Source: Pollenia angustigena (taxonomy: Eukaryota > Arthropoda > Insecta > Diptera > Polleniidae). From it: a stretch of 64,000 nucleotides of DNA. Shown one piece after another: positions 1 to 9,513 of the stretch; the stretch's first letter is position 1, and the number at the start of each line of letters is the position of its first letter. The notes below the pieces were generated by a model. It did not search any database and was not told the origin of the DNA. It saw only the letters and a list, made by a program, of their open reading frames with translations. The position numbers were made by a program, and so were the translations under genes. The stretch covers positions 101,951,802 to 102,015,801 of the forward strand of contig OV884058.1 in assembly GCA_930367215.1 (NCBI GenBank), given 5' to 3'.

Positions 1-221
1 ATCAAGAGTTGTTTACATTTTCCTTATACGTGTATATTTTTGTTTACTTTTTTGGTTTTTTGCCAAACATACATGCACACAAAACACATTTTTCCTTTTG
101 TTTTGCCTATGTAGTAGTAAGATTTTGACAACGGCGAGGAATTTTACACAAACAAAATGCCTGTTGTTTTTTGTATTGTTGTATTGTTGTAGTAGTAAGC
201 AGACCTATTGGATAGGCCTTG
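1..221. repeat. Partial copy of a CATGG/GTCTGC-end TIR element, free of insertions
   Basis: The first 221 bases match, in order, 281-311 plus 1400-1564 plus 2241-2261. They include the shared stretch around GCCTATGTAGTAGTAAG and the end GCAGACCTATTGGATAGGCC. This copy has no insertion at TTATACGT or at TAGTAAGC, the two sites where the neighbouring copy carries hAT-like elements, so it serves as an empty-site reference. Its left end lies outside the window. A related element with the same kind of termini is at 3597-3827. Confidence 0.75.
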
Positions 222-311
222 GTCTATCCAATACGTCTGCTTAAGAAGCCAGATGTTTATTTGGTTTATTTCTCAACGATATCAAAAGTTGTTTACATTT
301 TTCTTATACGT

Positions 312-1391
312 TAGGGCTGCCATACGTCCTGGTTTTCCAGGATTTGTCCTGGTTTTAGACTAAATGTCCTGGTGTCCTGGTCCATCCTTTAATTGTCCTG
401 GTTTTTTGATACAGGTCAATGCAAAACAAATTTAGTTTTTGCTGAATTTTATTATGAACAGAGTTAAGCTTTCTGCTTGTAGCCTGGGGTAAATATCGTT
501 TGACTAATCGATTTCAATGTACTTAAACCTTTACCTACGTTGAATTGTATATGAATATGGTTAGCAACAACATTATTTTAAGTGCTTTATTTGCTTTTCT
601 CTGCGCAGTGACAACTACAAAGTTGCATTTAAGAACATGTTGCCATGTATTACTACAATGCAACAGGCGTTTAGGAAAACAGCCATAATTTCAAGTTAGG
701 TTTTGATGATGCGAATCGCTACCGTGAGATGATATCCAACTTTTTTTTGCCCAAAATGCAAGAGCTTGACTTGCATGACATGTGGTTTCAACAACACGGT
801 GCCACATGCCACACAGCACGCTTATTGAGAGGCGAGTTCGGTGAACATTTTATTTCACGTTCGGGACCGGTCAATTGGCCGCCTAGATCGTGCGATTTAA
901 CGCCTTTGGACTATTTTTTGTCGGGCTATGGTAAAGCTCATGTCCATACACACGTGCCCGCTTCAATTGACGCATTGGAAGACAACATTGAAGCATTTAT
1001 TCATGAGATACCCGCCGAAATGTTGGAAAGAGTATGCCAAAATTGGACTTAGCGGATGGCGCAGTCACTGTCAACATTTGCATGAAATAATTTTCAAACA
1101 TTAAATTTTATGGACGGTACTATCGATTCAAATAAAGATTTCATGCATTTTTCTGAATTTTATGTGTTTTTTGTTTTAAAACTTTCCTATAGCTCTTCAA
1201 AAATCACCCTTTATTTAATTGTTGAAATTAAATCTGAAATATATGGTTGTATCAATGCATCAACATACAAATTTGCTGGGGTTCATTTTTATTTAACAAG
1301 GTCTTGGAGTATAAAAGGTTTTTTTGAACGTTCGTTTGTGATTTGTATTATAAGTGTCCTGGTCGACGGGTTCAGACTTCTGGCAGCACTA
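312..1391. mobile_element. hAT-like element with TCCTGG subterminal repeats
   Basis: It starts TAGGGCTGCCA, ends TGGCAGCACTA, and is flanked by a perfect 8-bp direct repeat TTATACGT (304-311 and 1392-1399). The intact site TTATACGTG is preserved in the copy at 1-221, which proves the insertion. The left end carries five GTCCTGG motifs in about 100 bases and the right end one more. An 8-bp TSD and clustered subterminal motifs fit the hAT superfamily. It codes for no hAT transposase; the only protein remnant inside is a mariner fragment. Confidence 0.8.
694..1108 (+). pseudogene. Mariner-type transposase, C-terminal fragment
   Basis: The reading frame from about 694 gives ANRYREMISNFFLPKM, then WFQQHGATCHTA, then NWPPRSCDLTPLDYF, and ends DNIEAFIHEIPAEMLERV. 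This is the second half of a Tc1/mariner-superfamily DDE transposase, which cuts and pastes element DNA by its TIRs. The usual catalytic Asp of the QDGA motif is His here (residue 23 counted from the ATG at 729). An in-frame TAG stands at 1050-1052 and a frameshift precedes the expected HEIIFKH C-terminus at about 1081-1101. The N-terminal half and TIRs are not seen, so this is a dead fragment carried inside the hAT-like element 312-1391. Confidence 0.85.
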
Positions 1392-1564
1392 TTATACGTG
1401 TATATTTATGTTTACTTTTTTGGTTTTTTGCCACACATACATACATACACACATAACACATTTTTCCTTTTGTTTTGCCTATGTGGTAGTAAGATTTTGA
1501 CAACGGCGAGGAATTTTACACAAACAAAATGCCTGTTGTTTTTTGTATTGTTGTAGTAGTAAGC

Positions 1565-2232
1565 TAGGGTTGCCATTCGTACTGATTTTACCAGTACACG
1601 TACTGGTTTTTATTCAATGTACTGGTTTATGCATAACACCCAAATCAGTACGCAAATGTACTGGTTTTTTTAAATTTTGCCTCCAAATAATTTTACTTGT
1701 TTAAAACTGGTTTACTTCCCTTATTAATTTTGATTTGTTATGAATCACCCAGTTAAAATTCAGTCTTACGTTTTATTTTTGTTTACTCTTAAGTTACCAC
1801 ACTTACTTTGTATTCAAATAAATAGAAGTGTCATTAGTTCTTTTCAAAATTCAAAAACAAAAAATTTTAAGTGGATTTAAAATTAGAACCTATAACAATA
1901 TGGCTAGATAGGAGACCTCGTGAATACCCTCATTATATTGACAATAATTTGTATGAATTTAGAATTTTTTGTGCATTTACAACAAATGTGCCGATCAATG
2001 ACATTACTTCTATCTATATTTAATTATTTAACGTGATGTTTTTATTATATGTATTTTGTTAAGTTCTTGCCTTAAAAAATAGAAAAATGAACAATTTTTA
2101 ATGTGCAATTTTCTAAAACTAATGAATTCAATAAAATTTTGGGTCAAAATTTGTGTACTGGTTTTTTTTCGAATGCACTGGTATTTTTCTTACGATGTAC
2201 TGATTTTTCTAATTTCAAAAATGGCAACCCTA
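1565..2232. mobile_element. hAT-like element with GTACTGG subterminal repeats
   Basis: The termini TAGGGTTGCCATT and AATGGCAACCCTA are perfect 13-bp inverted repeats, flanked by the 8-bp TSD TAGTAAGC (1557-1564 and 2233-2240). The empty site is at 193-200. GTACTGGTTT-like motifs occur several times at the left end (1570-1670) and three times at the right end (2150-2205). The interior is AT-rich and has no coding potential. Its TIR resembles that of 312-1391 while its subterminal motif differs by one base (GTACTGG versus GTCCTGG), so the two look like sister families. Confidence 0.85.
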
Positions 2233-2261
2233 TAGTAAGCAGACCTATTGGATAGGCCTTG

Positions 2262-2495
2262 CTTTTATCTCATAAATCGAGAAACAATGGAATTTTTTGT
2301 TTCACACTTCATGTAAGTCTGGGATCACACTATGAAAGTTTTCTTTCAGAAAGTCCGAGTTTATTGGTGAGAGGGGAAGAGAACATGCTTTTATTCTCTC
2401 CCCTCTCACCAATAAACTCAGATTTTCTGAAAGAAAACTTTCATAGTGTGAACCCAGACTAAGAAATTTTACGATGCGAGAAATACAGAAACGAG
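2262..2495. mobile_element. Right-end fragment of the CCTCGTTTCT-end TIR element, holding a MITE
   Basis: Bases 2262-2313 and 2463-2495 match 8591-8680, the right end of the element at 4695-8680: CTTTTATCTCATAAATCGAG through GCGAGAAATACAGAAACGAG. The sequence ends at a TA (2497-2498), as does the 8680 end. The left part of the element is missing; the fragment begins directly at the end of the TIR element 218-2261. A 143-bp hairpin MITE sits inside it. Confidence 0.7.
2317..2459. mobile_element. Hairpin MITE with TAA target duplication (PIF/Harbinger-like)
   Basis: The arms run from GTCTGGGATCACACTATGAA to its near-perfect inverse ending AACCCAGAC, about 68 bp each around a short loop near 2385-2392. 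It is flanked by TAA on both sides (2314-2316, 2460-2462). The homologous sequence at 8641-8650 reads ATGTAAGAAATTTT with no insertion and a single TAA, confirming both borders. A 3-bp TWA duplication is typical of PIF/Harbinger. A related element is at 13338-13572. Confidence 0.88.
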
Positions 2496-2889
2496 CTACA
2501 GCATTGAATCTGATAAATTCACCACTTTATCTGTCGTCTCATCAAATCCAACGTTTATATTGCACTCCATCTCGCAAGCAACATCATCCAAATCGTCTAC
2601 CATATCTTCTTCGTCATTATCGCTCTCGAAACTGATCAAATCAAGGCGAATTGACTAGAAGGTGGGGTCAAGTCAACATGTGGTGTTTTGTTTCTGTGGT
2701 CGACTTGTCAAAGTTTGTATACAAACTAGTTTTTTATGTAAACAAACCTGTTTTTTTTACTAGCAATATTTTTGACAACCCGACCACAGCAGCATTGTAG
2801 TTGTAGAGTTGACCTCACCTTCTAGTCAATTCGCCTTGGATCAAATCCAAAATTTTTTTATTTTGTGCGTACTTCACGAATTTTAAACT
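2496..2889 (-). pseudogene. Acidic exon-like reading frame interrupted by a MITE; product unknown
   Basis: Reading the minus strand from 2889 and skipping the MITE 2642-2838 with one TSD copy gives about 62 codons without a stop: SLKFVKYAQNKKILDLI, then SFESDNDEEDMVDDLDD, then VACEMECNINVGFDETTDKV, then VNLSDSML and TAG. Base composition is clearly richer and codon-like compared with the surroundings, and the middle is strongly acidic. An AG that could serve as a splice acceptor precedes it (about 2888-2889 on the minus strand). The stop lies exactly at the TA where the fragment 2262-2495 begins, so the true C-terminus may have been lost to that insertion. I do not recognise the family; it could be the last exon of a host gene or of a transposase. 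It is broken by the MITE in any case. Confidence 0.45.
2642..2838. mobile_element. 197-bp MITE with CAAGGCGAATT ends and 8-bp TSD
   Basis: The termini CAAGGCGAATTGACTAGAAG and CTTCTAGTCAATTCGCCTTG are perfect inverted repeats, flanked by GATCAAAT on both sides (2634-2641, 2839-2846). It has no coding capacity. An 8-bp TSD with CA...TG termini fits the P or hAT superfamilies; which one cannot be settled here. It splits the acidic reading frame 2496-2889. Confidence 0.88.
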
Positions 2890-3596
2890 TCAAATGACCG
2901 TAAAAGCTGCCCAAAGCATCAGCATGCGTAAAAGATGCCATAAAAGCAATTTGTGGACTTCACCGAGTTAGACAAAATACAAAACAAAAGCAAAACTAAA
3001 ATTTGAAAGCAAAGAGGCGTCTGTAGGCGGTCTTGGGGACTAGAGGCTTTCGCGACGAGATGTCAAACTGCCATTTACAAAGGCTTGTCAAATGATCGAC
3101 AGGTGCAATTGAACTTAGCACAGCACATTAACTTTATACCGCCTCTGCTTAAAGTTGTTACAAATTCTTTTAAAAGCGATTGGATGGTTTTTAGTTATGC
3201 CCGTAGCATTTTTGTGCTTCTTTGTGCATATAGTTCTAAGCCACCAAATTAAGACACAATATCGCATTTGCAGTAATTTCAAAAGGTTTTTTCAATTGTT
3301 TCTTTCACCCATTATTTTAACTTTAGGTGCTTTAGCCAATCCTTGTGAAACTTTTTTGAATAGCTTTTACTAATTTTTGAAATTTTTTTCCGGGTATTTA
3401 CCTGTTGTCTGGGTAAATACCGGGAACATTCCTTTTTTGGGTATTTAAAAAACACAAATGAATATGGCAATCATTAAAGGCCAATAAAATTAATTACATT
3501 GTACATACAGAACTACTGTACTTTTTAAGAAATGATAAAAAATAAAAACGTCTTCTGTTTCTATGGAAATTGTTTCAGCCGCTGAATGGTCATCAG
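2890..3596. other. No gene or repeat recognised
   Basis: AT-rich sequence. A 72-codon open frame at 3155-3373 encodes a hydrophobic peptide but has no family features and looks like chance. On the minus strand a 27-codon ATG frame (about 2868-2945, MASFTHADALGSFYGHLKF) lies just upstream of the acidic frame in a different phase; it could be an exon but cannot be confirmed. Confidence 0.4.
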
Positions 3597-3827
3597 CATG
3601 GCCCAATTAGTAGGTCTGCGCGCAACTACAACAATCCAACAACAGAAAAAACAACACGCATTTTGTTTGTGTAAAAAATGATAAAGATGTCAAGAACAAA
3701 AGCAATTGTTTGTGTAAGAAATGGTGGAAATGTCAAAAGCAATTGTTACAAAAACAATTGCACGTATAAAACACAACTCTGCAAAAAATCAGCAGGCGTT
3801 TCAAGCAGACCTACTAATTGGACCATG
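3597..3827. mobile_element. 231-bp TIR element, third copy of the GTCTGC-end family
   Basis: The termini are CATGGCCCAATTAGTAGGTC and GACCTACTAATTGGACCATG (one mismatch), flanked by the 8-bp TSD GTCATCAG (3589-3596, 3828-3835). The interior is a diverged, inverted version of the sequence at 120-200 (both contain ACAAACAAAATGC / GCATTTTGTTTGT). This copy defines the borders of the family represented at 1-2261. It is non-coding; the overlapping open frame 3678-3995 runs out of the element and is chance. Confidence 0.8.
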
Positions 3828-3995
3828 GTCATCAGAGCAATGATTTTTGTGTATTTTTCTTGGTATATGTTTTTTACCAAAGCAATAATTGGCGAACAAA
3901 GCTTAACATGGTATGAATGGCAAAGCCAATACGCTCTGCGTGACTTGAATGAATTTCAAAACAACACCGATGTGTGTGTGCCTGAGAAAGTTTGA

Positions 3996-4200
3996 TCAGG
4001 GTCCCTGTCGGACATTCAGTTAACTTTAAATTAACTGAAAGCTAACTATTTCTCAAGTAGTGGTGGTTGACACTTGCATTGCTTTTATATGAAATTAACT
4101 AACTATTTTAACATTGCGATGTCCTAGGAAGTAGTCAATTGTCCGACTCTGCACTACTTTCAGTCAACTTAAAAGTTAACTTTTTGTAGCTACCCAGCAA
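3996..4200. repeat. Short inverted-repeat segment with GTTAAC motifs
   Basis: GTCGGACA at 4007-4014 and TGTCCGAC at 4139-4146 are inverted, and CAGTTAACTTTAAATTAACT is echoed in inverse by AGTCAACTTAAAAGTTAAC near 4161-4181. It is followed at 4190 by TACCCAGCAAAAAC, which resembles the left end of the CCCAGC family found at 8983, 32282 and 60220. Probably a degraded MITE; no clean TSD was found. Confidence 0.35.
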
Positions 4201-4234
4201 AAACTTTATGAAAATATACATATAGTTACACAAA

Positions 4235-4430
4235 GTCAATAAAGTAAAAATTTTTTTATTTTTTTTAAATTATTTTTTTTTTTAATTATTTATTTTTATT
4301 ATTTTTTTTTATTTTTTCTTATTTTGTTTTACTTTATTTTATTTTTTATTTTTTTTTTGTCTCTGGTGGGATTCGATCCCGCAGCAACCTCGGTGCTACT
4401 AGACTAGCTCGCTACCAGCTAGTCTACCGG
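4235..4430 (-). mobile_element. tRNA-derived SINE, main part (minus strand)
   Basis: On the minus strand the order is CCGGTAGACTAGCTGGTAGC (an A-box-like TAGCTGGTAG, about 4411-4420), then GGGATCGAATCCC (a B-box, about 4368-4380), then a long A-rich tail (4240-4358 on the plus strand is T-rich) ending near AATTTTTACTTTATTG. A and B boxes form an internal RNA polymerase III promoter, as in tRNA-derived SINEs. The head is missing here and is found at 10037-10086, because a hAT-like element inserted at TCTACCGG. A second, unsplit copy is at 54857-55085 on the plus strand. Confidence 0.75.
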
Positions 4431-5599
4431 CAGTGCTGCCACAACCAATACAATTTTTGCAACCAAAGTTTTAGAAAAAGTTACCAAATGTGAAAAAATA
4501 TAACCAAATTTAAAATTCCCTTTATTAATTGAGAAAATCATTAAAATTTATTTTAAGTTGCATTGTAATACAAAGTTAAGATATTTGCACTTTATAATAA
4601 AATAATAATTATAAGTCAAGAAAACAAAACAAGAAATGATGTTATTTAACATATTAAAAAAATAAAGAGAAAATATTTTTTTTGGTAACCAGTAGCCCGT
4701 TTCTGTATTTCTCACATCGTAAAACTTTTCGCATGAAACGTGTGAATTGCAACAAAAATAGTGTGAAATTAAACAAAAAATGGTTTTTCTCACACAAGTG
4801 TTTCTGTATCTTTTTTTGCGAGAATTATCTGTAATTTAAATAATTTTCCAGCAATTATTGGAAGGATGCGAGAAAAAGTGTTTCTATAACAATATTTTGC
4901 GAAAAGTTTCTTTCAAGAACTGTCAAAATAAGTCACATTTGAAATTGGTGGCGAGAAAAACAAAATGTATATATTTTGAATTTAAAATATGTTTATGTAC
5001 TATTTTTTTAAAATAAATAAAAAATAGAAGGAATATAAATGATGAATGCATAATTTATATGATGAAAATAAACAAAAAACAATTGTTATATTTTGTTATT
5101 TAAAATTTTTTTTAGCCTTTTCTTGTTTTAGTTTTAATCAGTGCTGCCAGATAAATTTGTGTCAAAATCCTCAATTTCCTGAGAAAAAAATAAAAAATAT
5201 CGTTTTTTTTTGTTTTAAAAATCGTGCAATTTAAAATCAATTTTAAACAAATTTGTTTCGACTTTTATTAAAAAATAATCAATCAAAAACATAGTTAAAG
5301 TTCATGGGTTTTTAATAATTTCATTAAATTTATATTTATTTTGTTAAGCTGGAGGATTATTTTTTAAAAAATTATTTATTTTCTTTAATCCGATAACAAT
5401 TTAAAATTGTTATTTTTCCCTGGAGAAGTTACACAAAGGCATGAGAAAATATCATTTTAAACAAAAAATAAAATAAATATTTTTACAAAAGCAAAAAGAA
5501 ACCAAGCTTAATAAAATAAACATACATCCTTTTTTTAAATAGATATACATATACATATTTACAAAAACCGAGATCAAAATGGAAAATTTTTAAATTAAA

Positions 5600-6020
5600 T
5601 CAGTTTTGATAACAGTTTTATAAATATTCTGGGTTTTTATGGAATTGATAGTGACAACGTTGTTTTATATTTATATCGTATGTAGTCCGAAATAGTATAT
5701 TATTGAAATTTAACTATATCGGTTTACAAATCGTCGTTCCGGAGTTATCTTGTCGTATATCACAAAATCGAAAAAAATGAGATAGGACCGTTTCCTCTGG
5801 TAAATTTAACAGATCTATCGATCTGCGCAATCCTCAAGTCTCTATCTCTTATAGTTAATGAGATATTACGAAGCCATTTTGTTGTATATCCACTTTTGCG
5901 AAAAATGTAATACGTTATAATATCGTATGTAGCATAATTGTTGATATACGACAAACAACGTATGAAAACTTTCAATTAAAAAAATCTTGCGTTATCTTGT
6001 TGTATGTGAACAAAGTATAT
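5600..6020. repeat. Degenerate TTGTTGTATATC-type repeats
   Basis: Short similar blocks recur: TTATCTTGTCGTATATCACA near 5743, CATTTTGTTGTATATCCAC near 5875, TTATCTTGTTGTATGTGAAC near 5991. Related blocks occur at 7210-7235 and, inverted, at 7425-7445. This looks like an old minisatellite or subterminal repeats of the enclosing element. Open frames here (5760-5975, 5987-6175) are chance. Confidence 0.35.
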
Positions 6021-6193
6021 TAGGCATGTTACAAAAAAGAGACTATCTTATTATTATTACTGTTATTTTAACATTTTTCGTTTTATATGTAAAGATATTT
6101 TTCGGACGAAGTACACAACGGCTATTTATATTGATGGAATTATTGATATATTGCCTTATTTCACTTTATTTTTAAGCAATTAAAGGTTAAATA

Positions 6194-7044
6194 TTCAGGG
6201 TGGTCCAACCATAATTTACAATGTTAATTGTGAATAAAACAAAAAGTTTTTAGAGAATAATCTGAATTTTTTTTTAATTATTATGAAGAAGGATCTATGA
6301 CAACTATGCGTGAGACAAAATATCGGCCAAATGCTCGTCGCGGCTTCGATAGCATACCTTTGTCCTATGGTCCATATTTTCAATGCCTCTGAGACATAAT
6401 TGAGATTCAATGTCCTTAAAGTGTCAAATTATCTAATCCTTTATCTCTTAATTGTTCTTGGCTTATTGACGTACACTTTTTATTTTAAATATTACCAAAG
6501 AAAGAAGGCCAGCGGTGTCAAATCATATGATCGTGACGGCGAGTTAACATGGACATTGAATTTCTCGTGCAGAAGAGCCATTGTTGCGTTGGCCGTGTGA
6601 CACATTCTTTTGGAACTACTTATCGTCCAGGTCCATATCCTCAATTTCAGGCAAAAAGAAATCCGTTATCAGCTCGCGATAGCAAACACCATTCACAGTA
6701 ACTGCTTGGCGATGATAAACCGCACCAAGCATGCATGCACAGGCGTTTTCACATTTCCTACAGAGCCGGTTTGCTAAAATTTGCACACAAATATCCCGAT
6801 TGTGGACACATTTGATCGATTTTGCTGACCAAAAAAATCAAGATGTGCACAATATGTATTTTTGATTTGAACGCCCATTTTCGAAAAAGGCTTCAGCAAT
6901 CTTAACGCGCTGCTCAATGCTGCACCTCTCCATGGTTGAATTTGGCACTGCTACCAAGAAATGACAAATTAAGTTAGGCACAAATTTGTCGTTACGGTGT
7001 GACTCACAGTTAACATTGTGCATTATGGTTAGACCACCCTTAAG
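6194..7044 (-). mobile_element. Mariner-family element, internally deleted
   Basis: The left end AGGGTGGTCCAACCATAATT (from 6197) and the inverse of the right end, AAGGGTGGTCTAACCATAAT, are TIRs of about 30 bp; TA lies just outside at 6192-6193 and 7045-7046. The length of 850 bp is well below the ~1.3 kb of complete mariners. It carries a minus-strand transposase pseudogene and sits inside 5139-8471. Confidence 0.8.
6250..6933 (-). pseudogene. Mariner-type transposase, degraded
   Basis: The start ATG at 6933 gives MERCSIEQRVKIAEAFFENG, the usual mariner N-terminal helix-turn-helix. After a deletion, TVNGVCYREL and a decayed form of the ADFFLPEIEDMDLDD block follow on the minus strand (about 6725-6620), with a stop where the WFQKDGATCHTA motif would begin, then frameshifted remains of the DLTPLDFFLWGY block and the C-terminus to about 6300. 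Multiple stops, frameshifts and missing central sequence make it non-functional. Confidence 0.8.
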
Positions 7045-7049
7045 TAATA

Positions 7050-8187
7050 ATAAACCTTAAAATTATTCATACATAAGGATATTCGATAATGTAAAAACTA
7101 TAACTATACGTAAATATATTTGCCACTTGCATAAATTTTCGTTTCGAAAATTATTATAATTTAATTTTCAATATTGGTAGAACACGTGAATGTAAGTTTT
7201 TAATACCTTATTTTGGCTTATATCCCACAAAATTGAAAAATTTTTTCGAACGTGATAATGGCTATAACTTAAAAATTTTTTTCCATGACTTTAAATATTT
7301 TTACATAAATCGATAAAGAACTTCAAATACTATATCTGACAAAAATATTGGACGACTTTTTTCACGTACATTTTTGTGAATAATAATTTGAACCTTAAGA
7401 TTCGATTTCCCAAAAAAAAATGTTTGTGATATACGGCAAGAAAACTTCGGCACGACGAAATGGCTGAGATATAAATCTTTAATTAACCTATTCCTATAAT
7501 CTTTTTCTTTTTTACCTGAAATATACATAGTAGAATACCTGGTAGTTAAAATTAAAAAAATCGGTTCATAAATAAACGGGTAAAAGACCCAGTAAAATCT
7601 TCGCCTACAAAATAAAATGTTAAGTAATCAGAAACACATAAAAGCACTACATACAATTCTACTGAAATGAATTTTACAAGGGTTGTGCCAAAATGAACAA
7701 ATTTAAAAGTAAGTCATTTTTTTATATAAATACATCCAGGAAAAAGTAGTTATCGAAGTTCTTATGGAAGAAAGCTACTAAATAACGAGTGAAAGAGGCT
7801 ATCCATTTTGAAAGAGTTTTCACTGGGAGACAAACAAATTTCTTTCTTGCTGGAATAATGGTTTTGGCACAAAAGTGTACGTATAAGATAAGAATATCAA
7901 ATATCAATCATATTTTGTATATGTATATAAGAAGTATTAAATGTTCAAAATAAGCCAAGTCGGTCCATTACTTTCCCTCGAAATTTTGCTTTTGCCGATT
8001 AATTTTTTAGGGAAGAGACAAACAATTTCGAGGACAATTTTCACAATAGGGATAAATATAAAAATTTAACCCTTGTTTCTAAAGATTTCTTTTTTTCTAA
8101 TAAACAAACATATAAAAATATTTACAATTATCTTATTTCGAGGACTAAGGGGCTTATAGTGTAAAACGCAACGCCAACAATTTCATT
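7050..8187. other. AT-rich interior of the 5139-8471 element, no gene
   Basis: No coding signal or clear repeat beyond scattered motifs like those of 5600-6020. Minus-strand open frames at 7301-7528 and 7722-7907 have low-complexity or random composition. Confidence 0.4.
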
Positions 8188-8374
8188 AAAAGCAAAAACA
8201 AAATCAAAAATATTTTATAAATTTGTTGTTGCTTTCTACAGACATTCATATTATTTTTTGTTTTCAATTTTCAACGCCACAAAATAGAAGTGTTTGAAAT
8301 TTAAAAATTCAAGATGAATTTCTATAGAAAGTAACAACAAAATTATAAAATATTTTTGATTTTGTTTTTGCTTT
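8188..8374. mobile_element. Foldback MITE with AAAGCAAAAACAAAATC ends
   Basis: The left arm AAAAGCAAAAACAAAATCAA through TATTTTATAA and TGTTGTTGCTTTCTA is inverted at 8320-8374 (TAGAAAGTAACAACA through GATTTTGTTTTTGCTTT). Arms are roughly 75 bp. A partial copy of the left arm is at 35361-35482. No clear TSD was found. Confidence 0.65.
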
Positions 8375-8982
8375 CGTCACTTTTTTAGAAAAAATCATCA
8401 AAACGTCACTTTGTTAATATCGGAACAAAAAATCGTCAAGATGACGATAACTCGTCAAATCTGGCAGCCCCGTTTTTATTATATTTATTTCTTTTGTTGA
8501 CGTTTCGCTTTTATTTGACACTTAATTACTGGAAATATTCCAGTATAAACAGAATTTGTTGTGTCTGTTTTCGCATTCAAAAACAGAAACACTTTTATCT
8601 CATAAATCGAGAAACGATGGAATTTTTTGTTTCACACTTCATGTAAGAAATTTTACGATGCGAGAAATATAGAAACGAGGTACAGTGCAAAATATAATGG
8701 CGAATATAAACTAATTCGCCTTTCGGAGCGTACATTAAATTGGGAAAATGTATTTGACTGACAATCAAAGGTTTTTTTTTTTTAAATTGAAGACATTGCC
8801 AAATAATTATCCAAAAAACATTAAATAAATATAAACATACCGACAAGTTATAAACAGTAAAATTTCAAATTTCTTAAACTAACAGCCATTTCATACAGAA
8901 AATTCCATAAATTTTAAAATTATATATTATAAATCAATGTATTTTTGAAAAATCTTTTCAAATATGTATTTAAATATATCTA

Positions 8983-9513
8983 CCCAGCCAGCAAAATAGA
9001 CCGACGTCTTTCAGATATCTGAGAGAAACTTCGATAAAAAAAAAGTCGGAATCGTATAAGAATTCTATCAGTTTTCTGGCCCAAAAACGTTTGAATTGGT
9101 TGACATGAATTCTGACAGAGATGTCGTGGGAAATTTTGGTTTATTGCCGATATTTCTGATAGATATTTAACAGAAATCTAATGAAGAAGGAATGGAAAAT
9201 TTTGATAAGTTAGCCGAGATTCTTATTGTTTATTAACTGATAGCTGAAAGAATTCCTTTTATTGGTAAATACTTAAAAGTATATGATTATAAATTTTACA
9301 CGTTCGCACCTTTTTTTGTTGATCTTTTTATCTTGAAACAATAAAATAAAATTAAAATTATTTTCAACTTAATGACAATTGTCATTATTTAAAAAAAAAG
9401 TAATAAAAGAATTCCGATGGAATTCTTTTAGACATATCTGTCATAAATTTCCCTCGATATATCCATTCGAAATCGATCAGAAATCGTCCAGACAGTAAGT
9501 ACTACCGGCTGGA
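8983..9513. mobile_element. 531-bp MITE, CCCAGCC ends, TA target duplication
   Basis: The left end TACCCAGCCAGCAAAATAG and the inverse of the right end, TATCCAGCCGGTAGTACT, match over the first 7-8 bases; TA lies outside each end. The interior contains repeated short blocks such as ATATCTGATAGA/ATATCTGTCATAAAT and GAATTCCTTTTA/GAATTCTTTTAG. It shares its terminus and 2-bp TSD with 32282-32623 and 60220-60643. Confidence 0.6.

Larger units (their letters stand above)
218..2261. mobile_element. Second copy of the same TIR element, split by two hAT-like insertions
   Basis: The left end reads CTTGGTCTATCCAATACGTC and the right end GCAGACCTATTGGATAGGCC followed by TTG; they are imperfect inverted repeats of each other. 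It abuts the copy at 1-221, so the two ends make a near-palindrome at 198-241. Without the insertions at 312-1391 and 1565-2232 (plus their TSDs) the element is only about 280 bp and non-coding. It is inferred to be a MITE-like DNA element; the superfamily is not certain. Confidence 0.65.
5139..8471. mobile_element. hAT-like element with CAGnGCTGCCAGAT ends
   Basis: The left end is CAGTGCTGCCAGATAAATTT and the right end AAATCTGGCAGCCCC. The flanks GTTTTAAT (5131-5138) and GTTTTTAT (8472-8479) match at 7 of 8 positions. A 114-bp element at 28341-28454 has the same two ends, supporting the family. Motifs such as CGTCACTTT and CGTCAAGATGACG cluster near the right end (8395-8460). A mariner remnant and a foldback lie inside; no hAT transposase was found. 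Confidence 0.55.
4695..8680. mobile_element. 4-kb element with ~100-bp TIRs, TA-flanked
   Basis: The left end GCCCGTTTCTGTATTTCTC and the inverse of the right end, CCTCGTTTCTATATTTCTC, start TIRs that remain alignable for about 100 bases through AGTGTTTCTG (left to 4809, right from 8583). TA lies at 4693-4694 and 8681-8682. GCGAGAAAAAGTGTTTCT-like repeats recur at 4867-4886. A separate right-end fragment is at 2262-2495. The interior is mostly the hAT-like element 5139-8471. Superfamily unknown; long TIRs and TA flanks suggest a Tc1/mariner-related or similar MITE. Confidence 0.6.

Noticed and set aside
1110..1556. 148-codon open frame as a membrane protein
   Set aside because: It runs across the hAT border at 1391 and into the duplicated TIR element; the same sequence at 1-200 is not conserved as a frame. 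Hydrophobic because of T-richness.
2259..2462. 67-codon open frame
   Set aside because: It lies across the hairpin MITE 2317-2459 and a repeat end; no independent coding signal.
3678..3995. 105-codon open frame
   Set aside because: It starts inside the TIR element 3597-3827 and leaves it; no family features.
4359..4430. tRNA g
   Set aside because: A- and B-box-like motifs are present, but there is no acceptor stem pairing or anticodon arm that closes, a long A-rich tail follows, and a second dispersed copy exists. It is a SINE, not a tRNA gene.
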